From contig NZ_FOLM01000001.1 of assembly GCF_900112355.1 (NCBI RefSeq), positions 541,276-605,275 of the forward strand: a stretch of DNA of 64,000 nt. Reading direction: 5' to 3'. The notes beneath the pieces were generated by a model, which was given only the letters and a program-made list of their open reading frames with translations, made no database searches and was not told the origin of the DNA. The DNA comes from Streptomyces aidingensis. GTDB lineage: Bacteria > Actinomycetota > Actinomycetes > Streptomycetales > Streptomycetaceae. Every line of letters begins with the position of its first letter. Position 1 is the first letter of the stretch. The position numbers and the translations under genes are program-made. Below, piece by piece: positions 53,842 through 62,834 of the stretch.

Positions 53842-54701
53842 GGTGGCGGGACGCGGCGGAACTGGTGCGGCTGCCGGCCGCGCTGACCGTGCCCGGGGAC
53901 ACCCTGGCGGGCGCCGCGGCGGCCGGCCGGACGGCCGGCCGCCGCGGCCGGGCCATGCCGCTGGCCTCGGTCTGCTTCTACCTGGCCGGCATGGCCCTCA
54001 ACGACTGGGCCGACCGCGAACTGGACGCCGTGGAACGCCCCGAGCGGCCGATCCCGTCCGGCCGGGTCGCCCCGGGCGAGGCGCTGGCCCTGGCCGCCGG
54101 TCTGACCGGCGCCGGGCTCGGCATCGCCGCCGCGGCGGGGGGACGCCGCGCGCTGCGGGTGGCCGCACCGCTGGCCGCCACGGTCTGGGCCTACGACCTG
54201 CTGGCCAGGAACACCCCGGCCGGCCCGGCCGTGATGGCCCTGGCCCGCGGCCTGGATGTGCTGCTCGGCGCCGCGGGCGGCGGCCTCGGCCGGGCGGCCC
54301 TGCCGGCCGTGGCCGTGGCCGGCCACACCGCCGGTGTCACGCTGCTGAGCAGGGGTGAGGTGCATGGCGCGGACCCGCGGGCGGGCCGCGCCGCGCTGCT
54401 GGCCACCGGCGCCGCCGCCGCGCTGGCCGCGCTGCCGCGCCGGGGGCGTCCGGCCCGCTCGGTGCTGACGGGCGCGGCCCTGGCCGCCGGCTACGCGGCC
54501 ACCGTCGGGCGTGCCCAGCTCGCCGCCGCCCTGCATCCGGACCCGGTCCTGGTGCGCGGCGCCACCGGCGCCGGGGTACGCGGCGTGATCCCCCTCCAGG
54601 CCGCCCTGGTGGCGGGCTCCGGCGCCCCGGCCACCGCCGCCCTGCTGGCCGCCTCCGCCCCCGCCGCCCGTCTCGCCGCCAAGGTGGTGTCGCCCACATG
54701 A
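53838..54701 (+). CDS. UbiA-family prenyltransferase (EboC-like)
   Basis: A 287-residue membrane protein with about eight transmembrane helices. The first Asp-rich motif is NDWADRELDAVERPERPI (from residue 55), the UbiA signature NDxxDxxxD followed by RPERP that binds prenyl diphosphate. The second motif is less canonical (WAYDLLARN, near 117-125). UbiA enzymes attach isoprenoids to small aromatic or polar acceptors in the membrane. Placed between an INO1-like and a TIM-barrel gene, it may prenylate a cyclitol phosphate. It starts and ends with ATGA overlaps. Confidence 0.88.
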   Translation: MRWRDAAELVRLPAALTVPGDTLAGAAAAGRTAGRRGRAMPLASVCFYLAGMALNDWADRELDAVERPERPIPSGRVAPGEALALAAGLTGAGLGIAAAAGGRRALRVAAPLAATVWAYDLLARNTPAGPAVMALARGLDVLLGAAGGGLGRAALPAVAVAGHTAGVTLLSRGEVHGADPRAGRAALLATGAAAALAALPRRGRPARSVLTGAALAAGYAATVGRAQLAAALHPDPVLVRGATGAGVRGVIPLQAALVAGSGAPATAALLAASAPAARLAAKVVSPT

Positions 54702-55639
54702 CCCCTCCACCCCCCGCACCCCCCACACCCCCCGCACCCCCCGCCCCGGACGGTGCGGCCGGCGCTCGCGACGGGCTGCGGTTCGGCTACGGGACCAACG
54801 GCTTTGTCAATCACCGGCTGGACGAGGCGCTGGAGGTGATCGCCGGGCTGGGCTACCAGGGCGTGGCCCTCACCCTGGACCACCCGCATCTGGACCCCTT
54901 CGCCCCCGGCCTGGCCGCCCGCACCCGGGAGGTGCGGCGCAGACTGGAGAGGCTCGGACTGGCCGTGGTGATCGAGACCGGCGCCCGCTATGTCCTGGAC
55001 CCCTGGCGCAAGCACGAGCCCACCCTGGTCTCCGCGGAGGGCCGGGAACGCCGCGTCGGCTATCTGTGCCGCGCCGTGCGGACCGCCGCGGAACTCGGCG
55101 CCGAGGCGGTCTCCTTCTGGTCCGGCACCCTGCCGCCCGGCACCCCCGCCGAGGAGGGCTGGCGGCGCCTGGCCGACGGCACCGCCCAGGTGCTCGCCGA
55201 GGCCGCACGCCACGGCGTGCACTGCGCCTTCGAGCCCGAACCCGGCATGTTCGTGGACACCCTCGCCGGTGTCGCCGAGCTGCGCCGCCGCCTCGATGCG
55301 CATCCGGCGCTGCGCACCACCATCGACCTCGGTCACTGCGTCTGCAACGAGCCCCGCCCGGTGGAGGACTGCGTCCGCGACACCGGCGGTCTGCTGGCCA
55401 ACGTCCAGGCCGACGACATGCGTCCCGGGGTGCACGAGCACCTGGAGTTCGGCGACGGCGAGATCGACCTGCCCGCCGCGCTGGGCGCCCTGCTGGACAT
55501 CGGCTACCGGGGGCTGGTCGCGGTGGAGCTGCCCCGGCACGCGCACGCCGCCCCCGCGGTGGCCGCCCGTTCCCTCGCCGCGCTGCGCGCCGCCGAGCAG
55601 GCCGCCCGCGCGGACCGGAAGCGGGTGGTGTCCCGGTGA
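54698..55639 (+). CDS. Sugar phosphate isomerase/epimerase-like TIM-barrel protein of the Ebo-type operon
   Basis: A 313-residue protein. A Pro-rich N-terminal run (about 20 residues) precedes an AP_endonuc_2 barrel: RFGYGTNGFVNHRLDEAL, YQGVALTLDHPHLDPF, HCAFEPEPGMFVDT (Glu ligand), TTIDLGHCVCNE (Asp/His ligands), NVQADDMRPGVHEHLEFGDGEID and VAVELPRHAH (last Glu). The metal ligands appear intact. It overlaps both neighbours by four bases. A second barrel of the same superfamily (EboE-type) lies three genes on, so the operon contains two. Confidence 0.88.
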   Translation: MTPPPPAPPTPPAPPAPDGAAGARDGLRFGYGTNGFVNHRLDEALEVIAGLGYQGVALTLDHPHLDPFAPGLAARTREVRRRLERLGLAVVIETGARYVLDPWRKHEPTLVSAEGRERRVGYLCRAVRTAAELGAEAVSFWSGTLPPGTPAEEGWRRLADGTAQVLAEAARHGVHCAFEPEPGMFVDTLAGVAELRRRLDAHPALRTTIDLGHCVCNEPRPVEDCVRDTGGLLANVQADDMRPGVHEHLEFGDGEIDLPAALGALLDIGYRGLVAVELPRHAHAAPAVAARSLAALRAAEQAARADRKRVVSR

Positions 55640-56331
55640 CCGGCTCCGCCCCCGCCCCCGGCCCCGGTCCCGTGCCGGCCGCGCTGCTCGCCGAGGTGCG
55701 GGCGGCTCCGGAGCGGATCGGCGTGCTGTTCCCGGCCGTGGCCCGGGTCGCCGGGCGCGGCCCGGTGCGTCCGGCGGATCGGGACGATCCTGCCGATCCC
55801 GCCGATCCTGACGGCCTGCTCGCCCCCCGCATCGAGGACCGGGCGCGGGTCGCGCTGCTGCTGGCCGCGGCCCGTGCCGCCCGGTGGCCGGCCGCGCGGC
55901 TGGCCGAGGAGACCGCCGCGCTGTACCGCTTCGGCGACGCCGACGAGAAGCGCGCCGTGCTGCACGCCCTGGACCCGCTGGACCGCCCGGACGGCCGGGC
56001 CGGAGAAGGCGCGGAACCGGGCGCGGAGCCGCTGGGCGACGCCGGTCTGCCGCTGGTCGCGGACGCGCTCCGCACCAACGACCCCCGGCTGCTGGCCGCC
56101 GCCCTCGGCCCGTACGCCGCCCGCCGGCTGCCCGCCCCCGCCTGGCGGCAGGCCGTCCTCAAGTGCCTGTTCACCGGCGTCCCGCTGGCCGCCGTGGCCG
56201 GCTGGGAGGGCCGCGCCGACGGCGAACTGGCCCGCATGGTGGCCGACTACGCCGCCGAGCGGCAGGCCGCCGGCCGTTCCGTGCCGCCCGACGCCCGCCG
56301 CATCCTCGCTCTCTTCCCCCGACCGGAGTGA
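55636..56331 (+). CDS. eboA: EboA domain-containing protein
   Basis: A 231-residue, mostly helical soluble protein. The C-terminal half has the EboA pattern: NDPRLLAAALGPYAARRLP, WRQAVLKCLFTGVPLAAVAG, LARMVADYAAERQAAGRSVP and a C-terminal ILALFP. The Asp/Pro-rich segment near residues 50-60 is a local insertion. GTG 55636 overlaps the previous stop (GTGA). EboA has no known biochemical activity; in Nostoc punctiforme the ebo cluster is needed for movement of a scytonemin precursor to the periplasm. Here the gene is embedded in a complete Ebo-like set. Confidence 0.85.
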   Translation: MTGSAPAPGPGPVPAALLAEVRAAPERIGVLFPAVARVAGRGPVRPADRDDPADPADPDGLLAPRIEDRARVALLLAAARAARWPAARLAEETAALYRFGDADEKRAVLHALDPLDRPDGRAGEGAEPGAEPLGDAGLPLVADALRTNDPRLLAAALGPYAARRLPAPAWRQAVLKCLFTGVPLAAVAGWEGRADGELARMVADYAAERQAAGRSVPPDARRILALFPRPE

Positions 56332-56339
56332 CCGGACCC

Positions 56340-57245
56340 ATGCGCATCTTCGACCCGCACATCCACATGACCTCCCGCACCACCGACGACTACGAGGCGA
56401 TGTACGCCGCCGGGGTCCGCGCGGTGACCGAGCCGTCGTTCTGGCTGGGCCAGCCGCGCACCGGCCCGGGCTCGTTCCGCGACTACTTCGACGCCCTGGT
56501 CGGCTGGGAACGCTTCCGCGCCGCCCAGTTCGGCATCCGGCACCACTGCACCATCGCCCTCAACCCCAAGGAGGCCAACGACCCGGACTGCCGGCCCGTG
56601 CTGGACTTCCTGCCCCGCTACCTGGCCAAGGACGGGGTGGTGGCGGTCGGCGAGACCGGCTTCGACTCGATGACGGACGAGGAGGAGGAGGTGTTCCGCC
56701 GCCATCTCGGCCTCGCGGACGAGCACGGCCTGCCGGTCCTGGTGCACACCCCGCACCGGGACAAGGCGGCCGGCACCCGCCGCACCCTGGAACTGGTCGC
56801 CGCCTCCGGCCTGCCGCCGGAGCGGGTGCTGGTGGACCACCTGAACGAGACGACCGTGGCGATGGTCGCCGACTCCGGCTGCTGGATGGGCTTCTCCATC
56901 TATCCGGACACCAAGATGGACGAGCACCGGATGGTGCGCATCCTGGCCGAACGCGGCCTGGACCGGATGATCGTCAACTCGGCCGCCGACTGGGGCCGCA
57001 GCGATCCGCTGAAGACCGCCAGGACCGGGGAGGCGATGCGGCGGGCCGGTTTCACCGAGGACGACGTGGACCGGGTGCTGTGGCGCAATCCCGTGGAGTT
57101 CTACGGCCAGAGCGGGCGGCTGCTGCTGGACGACGGGGAACCGGACACCACCGCCGGGACGGCCCCGGCCCCGTCGCCCTCGCCGTCGGCCACCTTCGCC
57201 GGCAACTCCGTACTGCGCGGCACCCGCCCCGACACCGCCGCCTGA
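56340..57245 (+). CDS. TatD-family metal-dependent hydrolase (EboB-like)
   Basis: A 301-residue amidohydrolase-fold protein. Metal ligands are in order: HxH (His7, His9 in FDPHIHM), Glu in VAVGETGFDS, His in VLVHTPHRDK, His in VLVDHLNE and Asp in VNSAADWGRSD. The last 40 residues are Pro/Ser/Thr-rich. The start at 56340 follows the eboA stop by eight bases and lacks a strong ribosome site, so it may be reinitiated. The product could be a cyclic ester or lactone hydrolase; the substrate is unknown. Confidence 0.88.
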   Translation: MRIFDPHIHMTSRTTDDYEAMYAAGVRAVTEPSFWLGQPRTGPGSFRDYFDALVGWERFRAAQFGIRHHCTIALNPKEANDPDCRPVLDFLPRYLAKDGVVAVGETGFDSMTDEEEEVFRRHLGLADEHGLPVLVHTPHRDKAAGTRRTLELVAASGLPPERVLVDHLNETTVAMVADSGCWMGFSIYPDTKMDEHRMVRILAERGLDRMIVNSAADWGRSDPLKTARTGEAMRRAGFTEDDVDRVLWRNPVEFYGQSGRLLLDDGEPDTTAGTAPAPSPSPSATFAGNSVLRGTRPDTAA

Positions 57246-57257
57246 GGGGGCACCAGC

Positions 57258-58526
57258 ATGCGTTTCCGGCATCCGGACGGCAGCACCGTCCATCTCGCCT
57301 ACTGCACCAATGTCCACCCGCTGGCCGAGGACCCGGAGGAACTGACCGCGCAGGTGTGCCGGTTCGGCGCCGAGGTGCGGGCCCGGCTGGGGGTGTCCCG
57401 GCTCGGCCTCGGCCTGTGGCTGCCCGCCCCGGCCGCCGCCCGGCTGGCCGCCGCCCCGGTCGCGGCCGAGCGGCTGCGCGCCGCCCTGGAGCGGCACGGT
57501 CTGGAGGTGGTCACCCTCAATGCCTTCCCGTACCGCAACTTCCATGCCCCGGTGGTCAAGAAGGCGGTGTACCACCCGGACTGGACGACCGCCGAGCGGC
57601 TGGCCTACACCCTGGACTGCGCCCGGGTGCTGAGCCTTCTGCTGCCGCCGGACGCGGCCCGCGGCAGCGTCTCCACCGTGCCGCTGGCCTGGCGGGAGCC
57701 CTGGGACGCCGGGCGGCGCACGGTCGCCCTGGATCAGTTGCGCCGGCTGGCGGACGGCCTGGCCGGGCTGGCGGCCGGCACCGGCCGGACGATCCGGGTC
57801 GGCCTGGAGCCGGAGCCGGGCTGCGTGGTGGAGACCGCCGCCGAGGCGGCCGGCGAACTCGGCGGCGCGCGGGGCGTGGACACCGGGCGGATCGGCGTCT
57901 GCCTGGACGCCTGCCATCTGGCCGTGGCCTTCGAGGAACCGGAGGCGGCCCTGGCCCGGCTGGCCGGCGCGGGGCTGCCGGTGGTGAAGACGCAGGCGTC
58001 GGCCGCGCTGCACGCCGCCGCTCCGGACCGGCCGGCCACCCGGGCCGCGCTGTCCCGGTACACCGAGGACCGGTTTCTGCATCAGGTGCGGGAACGGGGG
58101 GCCGGATCCGGGCCCGTCCACCGCCGTGACGATCTGCCCGGGGCCCTGACCGGCTCGCCGGACGGCCCGCTGCCGGGCCGCGGGCCGTGGCGGGTGCACT
58201 TCCATGTGCCGGTGCACCAGCGTCCCGAACCGCCGCTGGAGTCCACCCAGGCGCATCTGGCGGCCACCCTGCGGGCGCTGTTCGCCGGGCCGGCCCCGGT
58301 CACCGACCATGTGGAGGCCGAGACCTACACCTGGTCGGTGCTGCCGGAGCGGCACCGGCCGGCGGGCGATGCCGCGCTGGCCGCCGGGCTGGCCGCCGAA
58401 CTGCGCTGGACCGCCGGTGCCCTGCGCCGCGCCGGGCTCGTCCCCGTCGATGCGCCCGTCGATGCGCCCGTGGACGCGCCCGTGGACGCGCCCACCGGGG
58501 AAACCGTGGAGGAGGCAGCGTCATGA
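57258..58526 (+). CDS. eboE: Metabolite traffic protein EboE (xylose-isomerase-like)
   Basis: A 422-residue TIM-barrel protein. The EboE N-terminus is clear: HLAYCTNVHP, then VVTLNAFPYRNFHAPVVKKAVYHPDW, GLEPEPGCVVET, GVCLDACHLAVAFE and WRVHFHVPVH. His, Glu and Asp metal-site residues are present. The C-terminus has four VDAP repeats encoded by 12-bp DNA repeats (about 58447-58493). GAGGGGG seven bases upstream fixes ATG 57258. The stop overlaps the EboF gene (ATGA). The family is named from its place in the ebo cluster, not from a known reaction. Confidence 0.88.
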   Translation: MRFRHPDGSTVHLAYCTNVHPLAEDPEELTAQVCRFGAEVRARLGVSRLGLGLWLPAPAAARLAAAPVAAERLRAALERHGLEVVTLNAFPYRNFHAPVVKKAVYHPDWTTAERLAYTLDCARVLSLLLPPDAARGSVSTVPLAWREPWDAGRRTVALDQLRRLADGLAGLAAGTGRTIRVGLEPEPGCVVETAAEAAGELGGARGVDTGRIGVCLDACHLAVAFEEPEAALARLAGAGLPVVKTQASAALHAAAPDRPATRAALSRYTEDRFLHQVRERGAGSGPVHRRDDLPGALTGSPDGPLPGRGPWRVHFHVPVHQRPEPPLESTQAHLAATLRALFAGPAPVTDHVEAETYTWSVLPERHRPAGDAALAAGLAAELRWTAGALRRAGLVPVDAPVDAPVDAPVDAPTGETVEEAAS

Positions 58527-59926
58527 GCGGCACCGCGAGGGAGCCGAACCGCGTTCTGCTGCTGAACGTGGTCGGGCTGACCCCGAGACTGCTGAACCAT
58601 GCGCCCGCGCTGCGGGCGCTGGCCGAGGAGGGCTGGCAGGCCCGGCTGGACACCGTGCTGCCCGCCGTCACCTGCTCCGTGCAGTCCACCTTTCTCACCG
58701 GGCTGCCGCCCGCCGGGCACGGCATCGTCGGCAACGGCTGGTATTTCCGGGACCTGGGCGAGATTTTTCTCTGGCGGCAGCACAACCGCCTGGTGTCGGG
58801 GGAGAAGGTCTGGGAGACCGCGCGCCGCGCCCGTCCCGGCTACACGGTGGCCAATGTCTGCTGGTGGTACGCGATGGGCGCGTCCACCGACTTCACCGTC
58901 ACCCCGCGTCCGGTCTACCACGCGGACGGCCGCAAGTCCCCGGACTGCTACACCCGGCCGCCCGCCCTGCACGGCGAACTGACCTCAAAGCTGGGCCCGT
59001 TCCCGCTGTTCCAGTACTGGGGGCCGACGGCCTCGCTGGCCTCCAGCGAGTGGATCACGGCCGCGGCCCGCCGTCTGCTGCCGCGGGCCGACCTCACCAT
59101 GGCCTACCTCCCGCACCTGGACTACGACCTCCAGCGGTTCGGCCCGGACAGCCCGCAGGCCGTCCGGGCGGTGCGGGACGTGGACCGGGTGCTGGCCCCG
59201 CTGCTGGACGACGCCCGCGCCGCCGGCGCCACGGTGGTGGTGCTCTCCGAGTACGGCATCACCCGTGCCTCCCGTCCGGTGCACCCCAACCGGGCGCTGC
59301 GCGAGGCCGGACTGCTCCAGGTGTACCGCCAGCACGGCATGGAGTATCTGGACCCCTGGACCTCCCGGGCCTTCGCGGTGGCCGACCACCAGGTGGCGCA
59401 TGTCTATGTCGCCGATCCCGCCGACCTGCCGGCCGTGGCCGCCCTGTGCCGCTCCCTGCCCGGCGTGGACCTGGTGCTGGACCGGCAGGCCCAGCGGGCC
59501 CATGGCCTGGACCACGAGCGGTCCGGAGAACTGGTGCTGGTGGCCGCCCCGGAGTCCTGGTTCACCTACTACTACTGGCTGGACGACCAGCGGGCCCCGG
59601 ACTTCGCCCGCGGGGTGGAGATCCACCGCAAACCGGGCTACGACCCGGCCGAGTTGTTCTTCGACCCGGCCGAGCCGGTGGCCGCCCGGGCCCGGGCCGG
59701 CCTCAACCTGGCCCGCAAGAAACTCGGCCTGCGCTACGCCATGGACGTGGTCCCGCTGGACGGCCGCTGGGTGCGCGGCACGCACGGCCGGCTGCCCGAC
59801 GACCCGGCGGACGGCCCGGTGCTGCTGTGCACCGACCGGGCGCACAAGCGCGACGCCCTGGCCGCCACCGAGGTCCGGGATCTGCTGCTCGGCCTGGCCG
59901 GGATTCCCGCCGTCCCGCCGGGCTGA
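58523..59926 (+). CDS. Nucleotide pyrophosphatase/phosphodiesterase, alkaline phosphatase superfamily (EboF-like)
   Basis: A 467-residue phosphohydrolase with the type I phosphodiesterase core. The nucleophile is the Thr in AVTCSVQSTFLTG. Metal-site stretches are YLPHLDYDLQRFG, VVVLSEYGI and AVADHQVAHVYV, with a final His in RGTHGRLPDD. The first metal ligand is usually Asp in a V-x-x-D-V-V-G-L-T context; here it reads LLLNVVGLTP, with Asn in that place, which could alter metal binding. There is no signal peptide, so it acts in the cytoplasm or at the membrane. It is the last gene of the operon, ended by a strong hairpin. Removing phosphate from a cyclitol or prenyl phosphate is a reasonable guess. 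Confidence 0.87.
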   Translation: MSGTAREPNRVLLLNVVGLTPRLLNHAPALRALAEEGWQARLDTVLPAVTCSVQSTFLTGLPPAGHGIVGNGWYFRDLGEIFLWRQHNRLVSGEKVWETARRARPGYTVANVCWWYAMGASTDFTVTPRPVYHADGRKSPDCYTRPPALHGELTSKLGPFPLFQYWGPTASLASSEWITAAARRLLPRADLTMAYLPHLDYDLQRFGPDSPQAVRAVRDVDRVLAPLLDDARAAGATVVVLSEYGITRASRPVHPNRALREAGLLQVYRQHGMEYLDPWTSRAFAVADHQVAHVYVADPADLPAVAALCRSLPGVDLVLDRQAQRAHGLDHERSGELVLVAAPESWFTYYYWLDDQRAPDFARGVEIHRKPGYDPAELFFDPAEPVAARARAGLNLARKKLGLRYAMDVVPLDGRWVRGTHGRLPDDPADGPVLLCTDRAHKRDALAATEVRDLLLGLAGIPAVPPG

Positions 59927-60286
59927 CCCGCACCCCGCACCCCGCATCCCGCACCGCACGCCCGGCGGCCCGGGCCCCGTTCCGGGGCCCGGGCCGCCGG
60001 CTCTCCCGGCACTCCGCGTCAGCTTGCGGACACCGCTGATGCACCGTCATAAGGACCTTGCCGTTGCCCTGGTGACGCACTGACCCGGCGCGCGTCAGTT
60101 CGGCGCGTCCGTCCCGACCCGGCTGACCTGGAGTGACGCGGGGCCCCGGAATCCTGCCCGCCGACTCGCCGAAACTCGGGGGCCCGCGGGGTGTTTGACG
60201 GTAGCCTTGTCGGGAAGTCGATAAACCTCTAAGTGACTTCGGTGGGCCGCGTATACCACGTGTGCGCGGGTTTCGGGTGGTGCACT
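59927..60286. terminator. Operon-end hairpin (59962-60000) within a 360-base gap
   Basis: A perfect 17-bp G/C stem (59962-59978 with 59984-60000) with a 5-base loop ends the Ebo-type operon. The remaining bases up to 60286 should hold the promoter of the TPR gene. I see no further gene, repeat or RNA there. Confidence 0.85.
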
Positions 60287-62020
60287 ATGGACCGTATGGG
60301 GGACAAGGCGATGTTCCGGTACGGCGTGGACGCCGCGCGGCTGGGGGCCCAGCTGCTGCGCCACGGCGATCTGGAGCGCGCCGAGGCGCCGCTGCGCGCC
60401 GCCGCTTCCGACGGTGACCGCAGCGCCGCCAACAACCTCGGCGTCCTGCTGCACCAGACCGGCCGCGCCGACGAGGCCGCGACCTGGTGGCGCAGCGCCG
60501 CCGTGGCCGGCTCGGCCGCCGCCGCCCATGCCCTGGGCCGCCACCACCGCGAGCGCGGTGACGATGTGGCCGCCGAGTACTGGCTGCGCCAGTCCGCGGA
60601 ATCCGGCCACGCCTCCGGCGCCTATGCGCTCGCCGATCTGCTGGACCACCGGGGCGAGGACGACAGCGCCGTGCAGTGGTTCCGCACCGCCGCCGAGCGC
60701 GGCCACCGCGAGGCCGCCTACCGCTACGCCTGCGCCCTGCCCCAGGGCCGCGGTGCCGAGCCCTGGTTCCGGTTCGCCGCCGCCCGCGGCCACCGCCGGG
60801 CCGCGCTGCGGCTGGCCGCGCTGCTGGAGGAGCGCGGCGTGATCGGCGAGGCCACCCGCTGGTACCTCACCGCGGCCGAGGCCGGGGAGCCGCGCGCCGC
60901 CTGCGCGCTGGGCTTCCTGCTGCGCGATGCCGGGGACACCGGCAGCGCCGAGGAGTGGTGGCGGCGCGCCGCCCGGGACGGCGACGGCGCCGCGGCCAAC
61001 GCCCTGGGCGCGCTGCACGCCGAGCGCGGCGAGCGCCAGGAGGCGCAGCGCTGGTACCGGGCGGCCCTGGAGGCCGGCGACATCAACGGCGCCTTCAATC
61101 TGGCGCTGCTGTTCGCCGCGCAGGGACGGATGGGCCAGGCCGAGCAGTGGTACCGCCGGGCCGCCTACGCCGGGCACCGGGAGGCTGCCAACGCGCTGGC
61201 CGTGCTGCTGCTCCAGCGGGGCGACGAGACCGGGGCCGAGCCGTGGTTCTCCAAGGCCGCCGAGGCCGGCAGCGTGGACGCCGCGTTCAATCTGGGCATC
61301 CTGCACGCCGGTCGCGGCGAGGCCCGCACGGCCCGTCACTGGTACGAGCAGGCGGCGGAGGCCGGGCACGCCGAGGCCGCCCTCCAGGTCGCGCTGGAGC
61401 TGGCCCCCGGGGCACGTTCGGCCGAGGACCGGCAGGCCACCGAGGGGCTGCTGCGGCGTGCCGCGGCGGGCGGCAGCGTCGAGGGCTGCTTCCGGCTCGC
61501 CGTCTGGCTGGAGCGGCACACCACGGGCTCCGCCGCCGATCCGGACACCGCCGCCGGCAGCGACACCGACGCCGCCCTCGGCCGGTCCCGCACCGACGAG
61601 GACAGCACGGACCGGACGGCGGTGCCGGAGTACGAGCGCTGGTACATGCGGGCCGCCGAGCGCGGCCACCGGCGCGCGCAGGTCCGGATGGGCATGCGCG
61701 CGGCCGGCCGGGACGACGTGGTGGAGGCCGCCCGCTGGTACCGGATGGCCGCCGAGGCGGGCAGCCGGAACGGCGCGTTCAACCTCGGGCTGCTGCTGGC
61801 CCGCGAGGGCAGCGAGCCGGAGGCGGCGCTGTGGTGGACCCGGGCGGCCGAGGCCGGGCACGGCAGGGCGGCGCTGCATCTGGCGCTGCTCGCGGCGCGC
61901 CGCGGCGATCTGAGCGCCTGCGGGCAGTGGTGCGAACGCGCCGCCGCCCTCGGCCCGGAGGAGGTCACCCGGCGTGCCACCCGCCTGCGCGACGCGCTCA
62001 CCCAGGAGCTGACCGCCTGA
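60287..62020 (+). CDS. Sel1/TPR-repeat protein
   Basis: A 577-residue protein built of about fourteen helical repeats of 35-37 residues with the Sel1/TPR consensus (A-x-x-W-Y-R-x-A-A-x-x-G-H-x-x-A-A-x-x-L-G), for example QRWYRAALEAGDINGAFNLA. A polar Asp/Ser/Thr insert near residues 425-445 interrupts the array. There is no signal or membrane segment, so it is a cytoplasmic scaffold. The N-terminus MDRMGDKA matches a widespread Streptomyces TPR protein and supports ATG 60287 over the longer frame from 60233. Partners are unknown. Confidence 0.88.
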   Translation: MDRMGDKAMFRYGVDAARLGAQLLRHGDLERAEAPLRAAASDGDRSAANNLGVLLHQTGRADEAATWWRSAAVAGSAAAAHALGRHHRERGDDVAAEYWLRQSAESGHASGAYALADLLDHRGEDDSAVQWFRTAAERGHREAAYRYACALPQGRGAEPWFRFAAARGHRRAALRLAALLEERGVIGEATRWYLTAAEAGEPRAACALGFLLRDAGDTGSAEEWWRRAARDGDGAAANALGALHAERGERQEAQRWYRAALEAGDINGAFNLALLFAAQGRMGQAEQWYRRAAYAGHREAANALAVLLLQRGDETGAEPWFSKAAEAGSVDAAFNLGILHAGRGEARTARHWYEQAAEAGHAEAALQVALELAPGARSAEDRQATEGLLRRAAAGGSVEGCFRLAVWLERHTTGSAADPDTAAGSDTDAALGRSRTDEDSTDRTAVPEYERWYMRAAERGHRRAQVRMGMRAAGRDDVVEAARWYRMAAEAGSRNGAFNLGLLLAREGSEPEAALWWTRAAEAGHGRAALHLALLAARRGDLSACGQWCERAAALGPEEVTRRATRLRDALTQELTA

Positions 62021-62216
62021 ACGCCCCGCCCCCGGCGGGGCGTTCGGGCTTCCGCCAGGCGTTTACAGCCTTCCGCGCCGCCGTTATGGTGCCCACGCCG
62101 GGAGCGCGCGATCCATCTGACGATCCACCTGACGCCCCATCAACTCGTGTACAGCGGTGGGGTATTGCACGGCCCGTCTCCAGGAACCGTCACCTGACGA
62201 AGGAGCCGCACATCCC

Positions 62217-62729
62217 ATGACCATGACCGTCAAGACCTTACGGGCAGCCGTGGTGGCGGCGCTCGCCGCCGCCCTGACCATGGCCCTGCCCTCGGCCGCG
62301 CAGGCCCGCCACACGGACGTCACCAAGCCGTTCGAGGCCCAGCACAAGGACCGGTGCCTGAGCAGCATCACGGCGGGCAGGCTGGTGTTCAAGGCCACCC
62401 ACCCGCCGGAGCCGGTGCGCGTCGAGGTGACCGGCCGGCTGATCCTGAACGACCCCGGCTACTGCCACTTCCTGGTGCCGCCGACCGCCGAGGCCACCTT
62501 CACCGCCTACAGCGGGCGCACCGTGGTGGACCGGGAACGCGTCACGACCACCACCGGCGGCGTCGGCTTCGAGTTCGCCCTGGGCCCGGACTGGCTGCCC
62601 TACCTGCCGGACGCGATCGACCGCGTCGTGCTGGAGCTCTGCCACGGCTCCTCGCTCGGCACCGGCGACTCCGCCAACTGCGCCAGGCCCGTCACCTACA
62701 CCCCCTACGACTTCGGCCCCACCGGCTGA
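62217..62729 (+). CDS. Small secreted protein (unknown)
   Basis: A 170-residue protein with a Sec signal peptide (basic start, then AAVVAALAAALTMALPSAAQA, cleavage after AQA near residue 27). The mature domain of about 140 residues has four Cys (in KDRCLSS, PGYCHF, LELCHG and ANCARP), which could form two disulfides, and a beta-rich pattern. AAGGAG lies 11 bases upstream of ATG 62217; ATG 62223 is possible. I do not recognise a family. Confidence 0.8.
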   Translation: MTMTVKTLRAAVVAALAAALTMALPSAAQARHTDVTKPFEAQHKDRCLSSITAGRLVFKATHPPEPVRVEVTGRLILNDPGYCHFLVPPTAEATFTAYSGRTVVDRERVTTTTGGVGFEFALGPDWLPYLPDAIDRVVLELCHGSSLGTGDSANCARPVTYTPYDFGPTG

Positions 62730-62761
62730 GCACCTTCTCGCACCCTCGCCCGCGATCCCGC

Positions 62762-62798
62762 GGCCGGTGCCTGCCGGAAATCCCGGGAGGCACCGGCC
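62762..62798. terminator. Bidirectional hairpin between convergent genes
   Basis: An 11-bp stem (62762-62772 with 62788-62798) encloses a second 4-bp CCGG/CCGG stem. It lies between the secreted-protein gene (+) and the TetR gene (-). Confidence 0.65.
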
Positions 62799-62834
62799 CC
62801 TGCCGCCCCTGGTGCCCGGGTGCGGCACCGCCGC

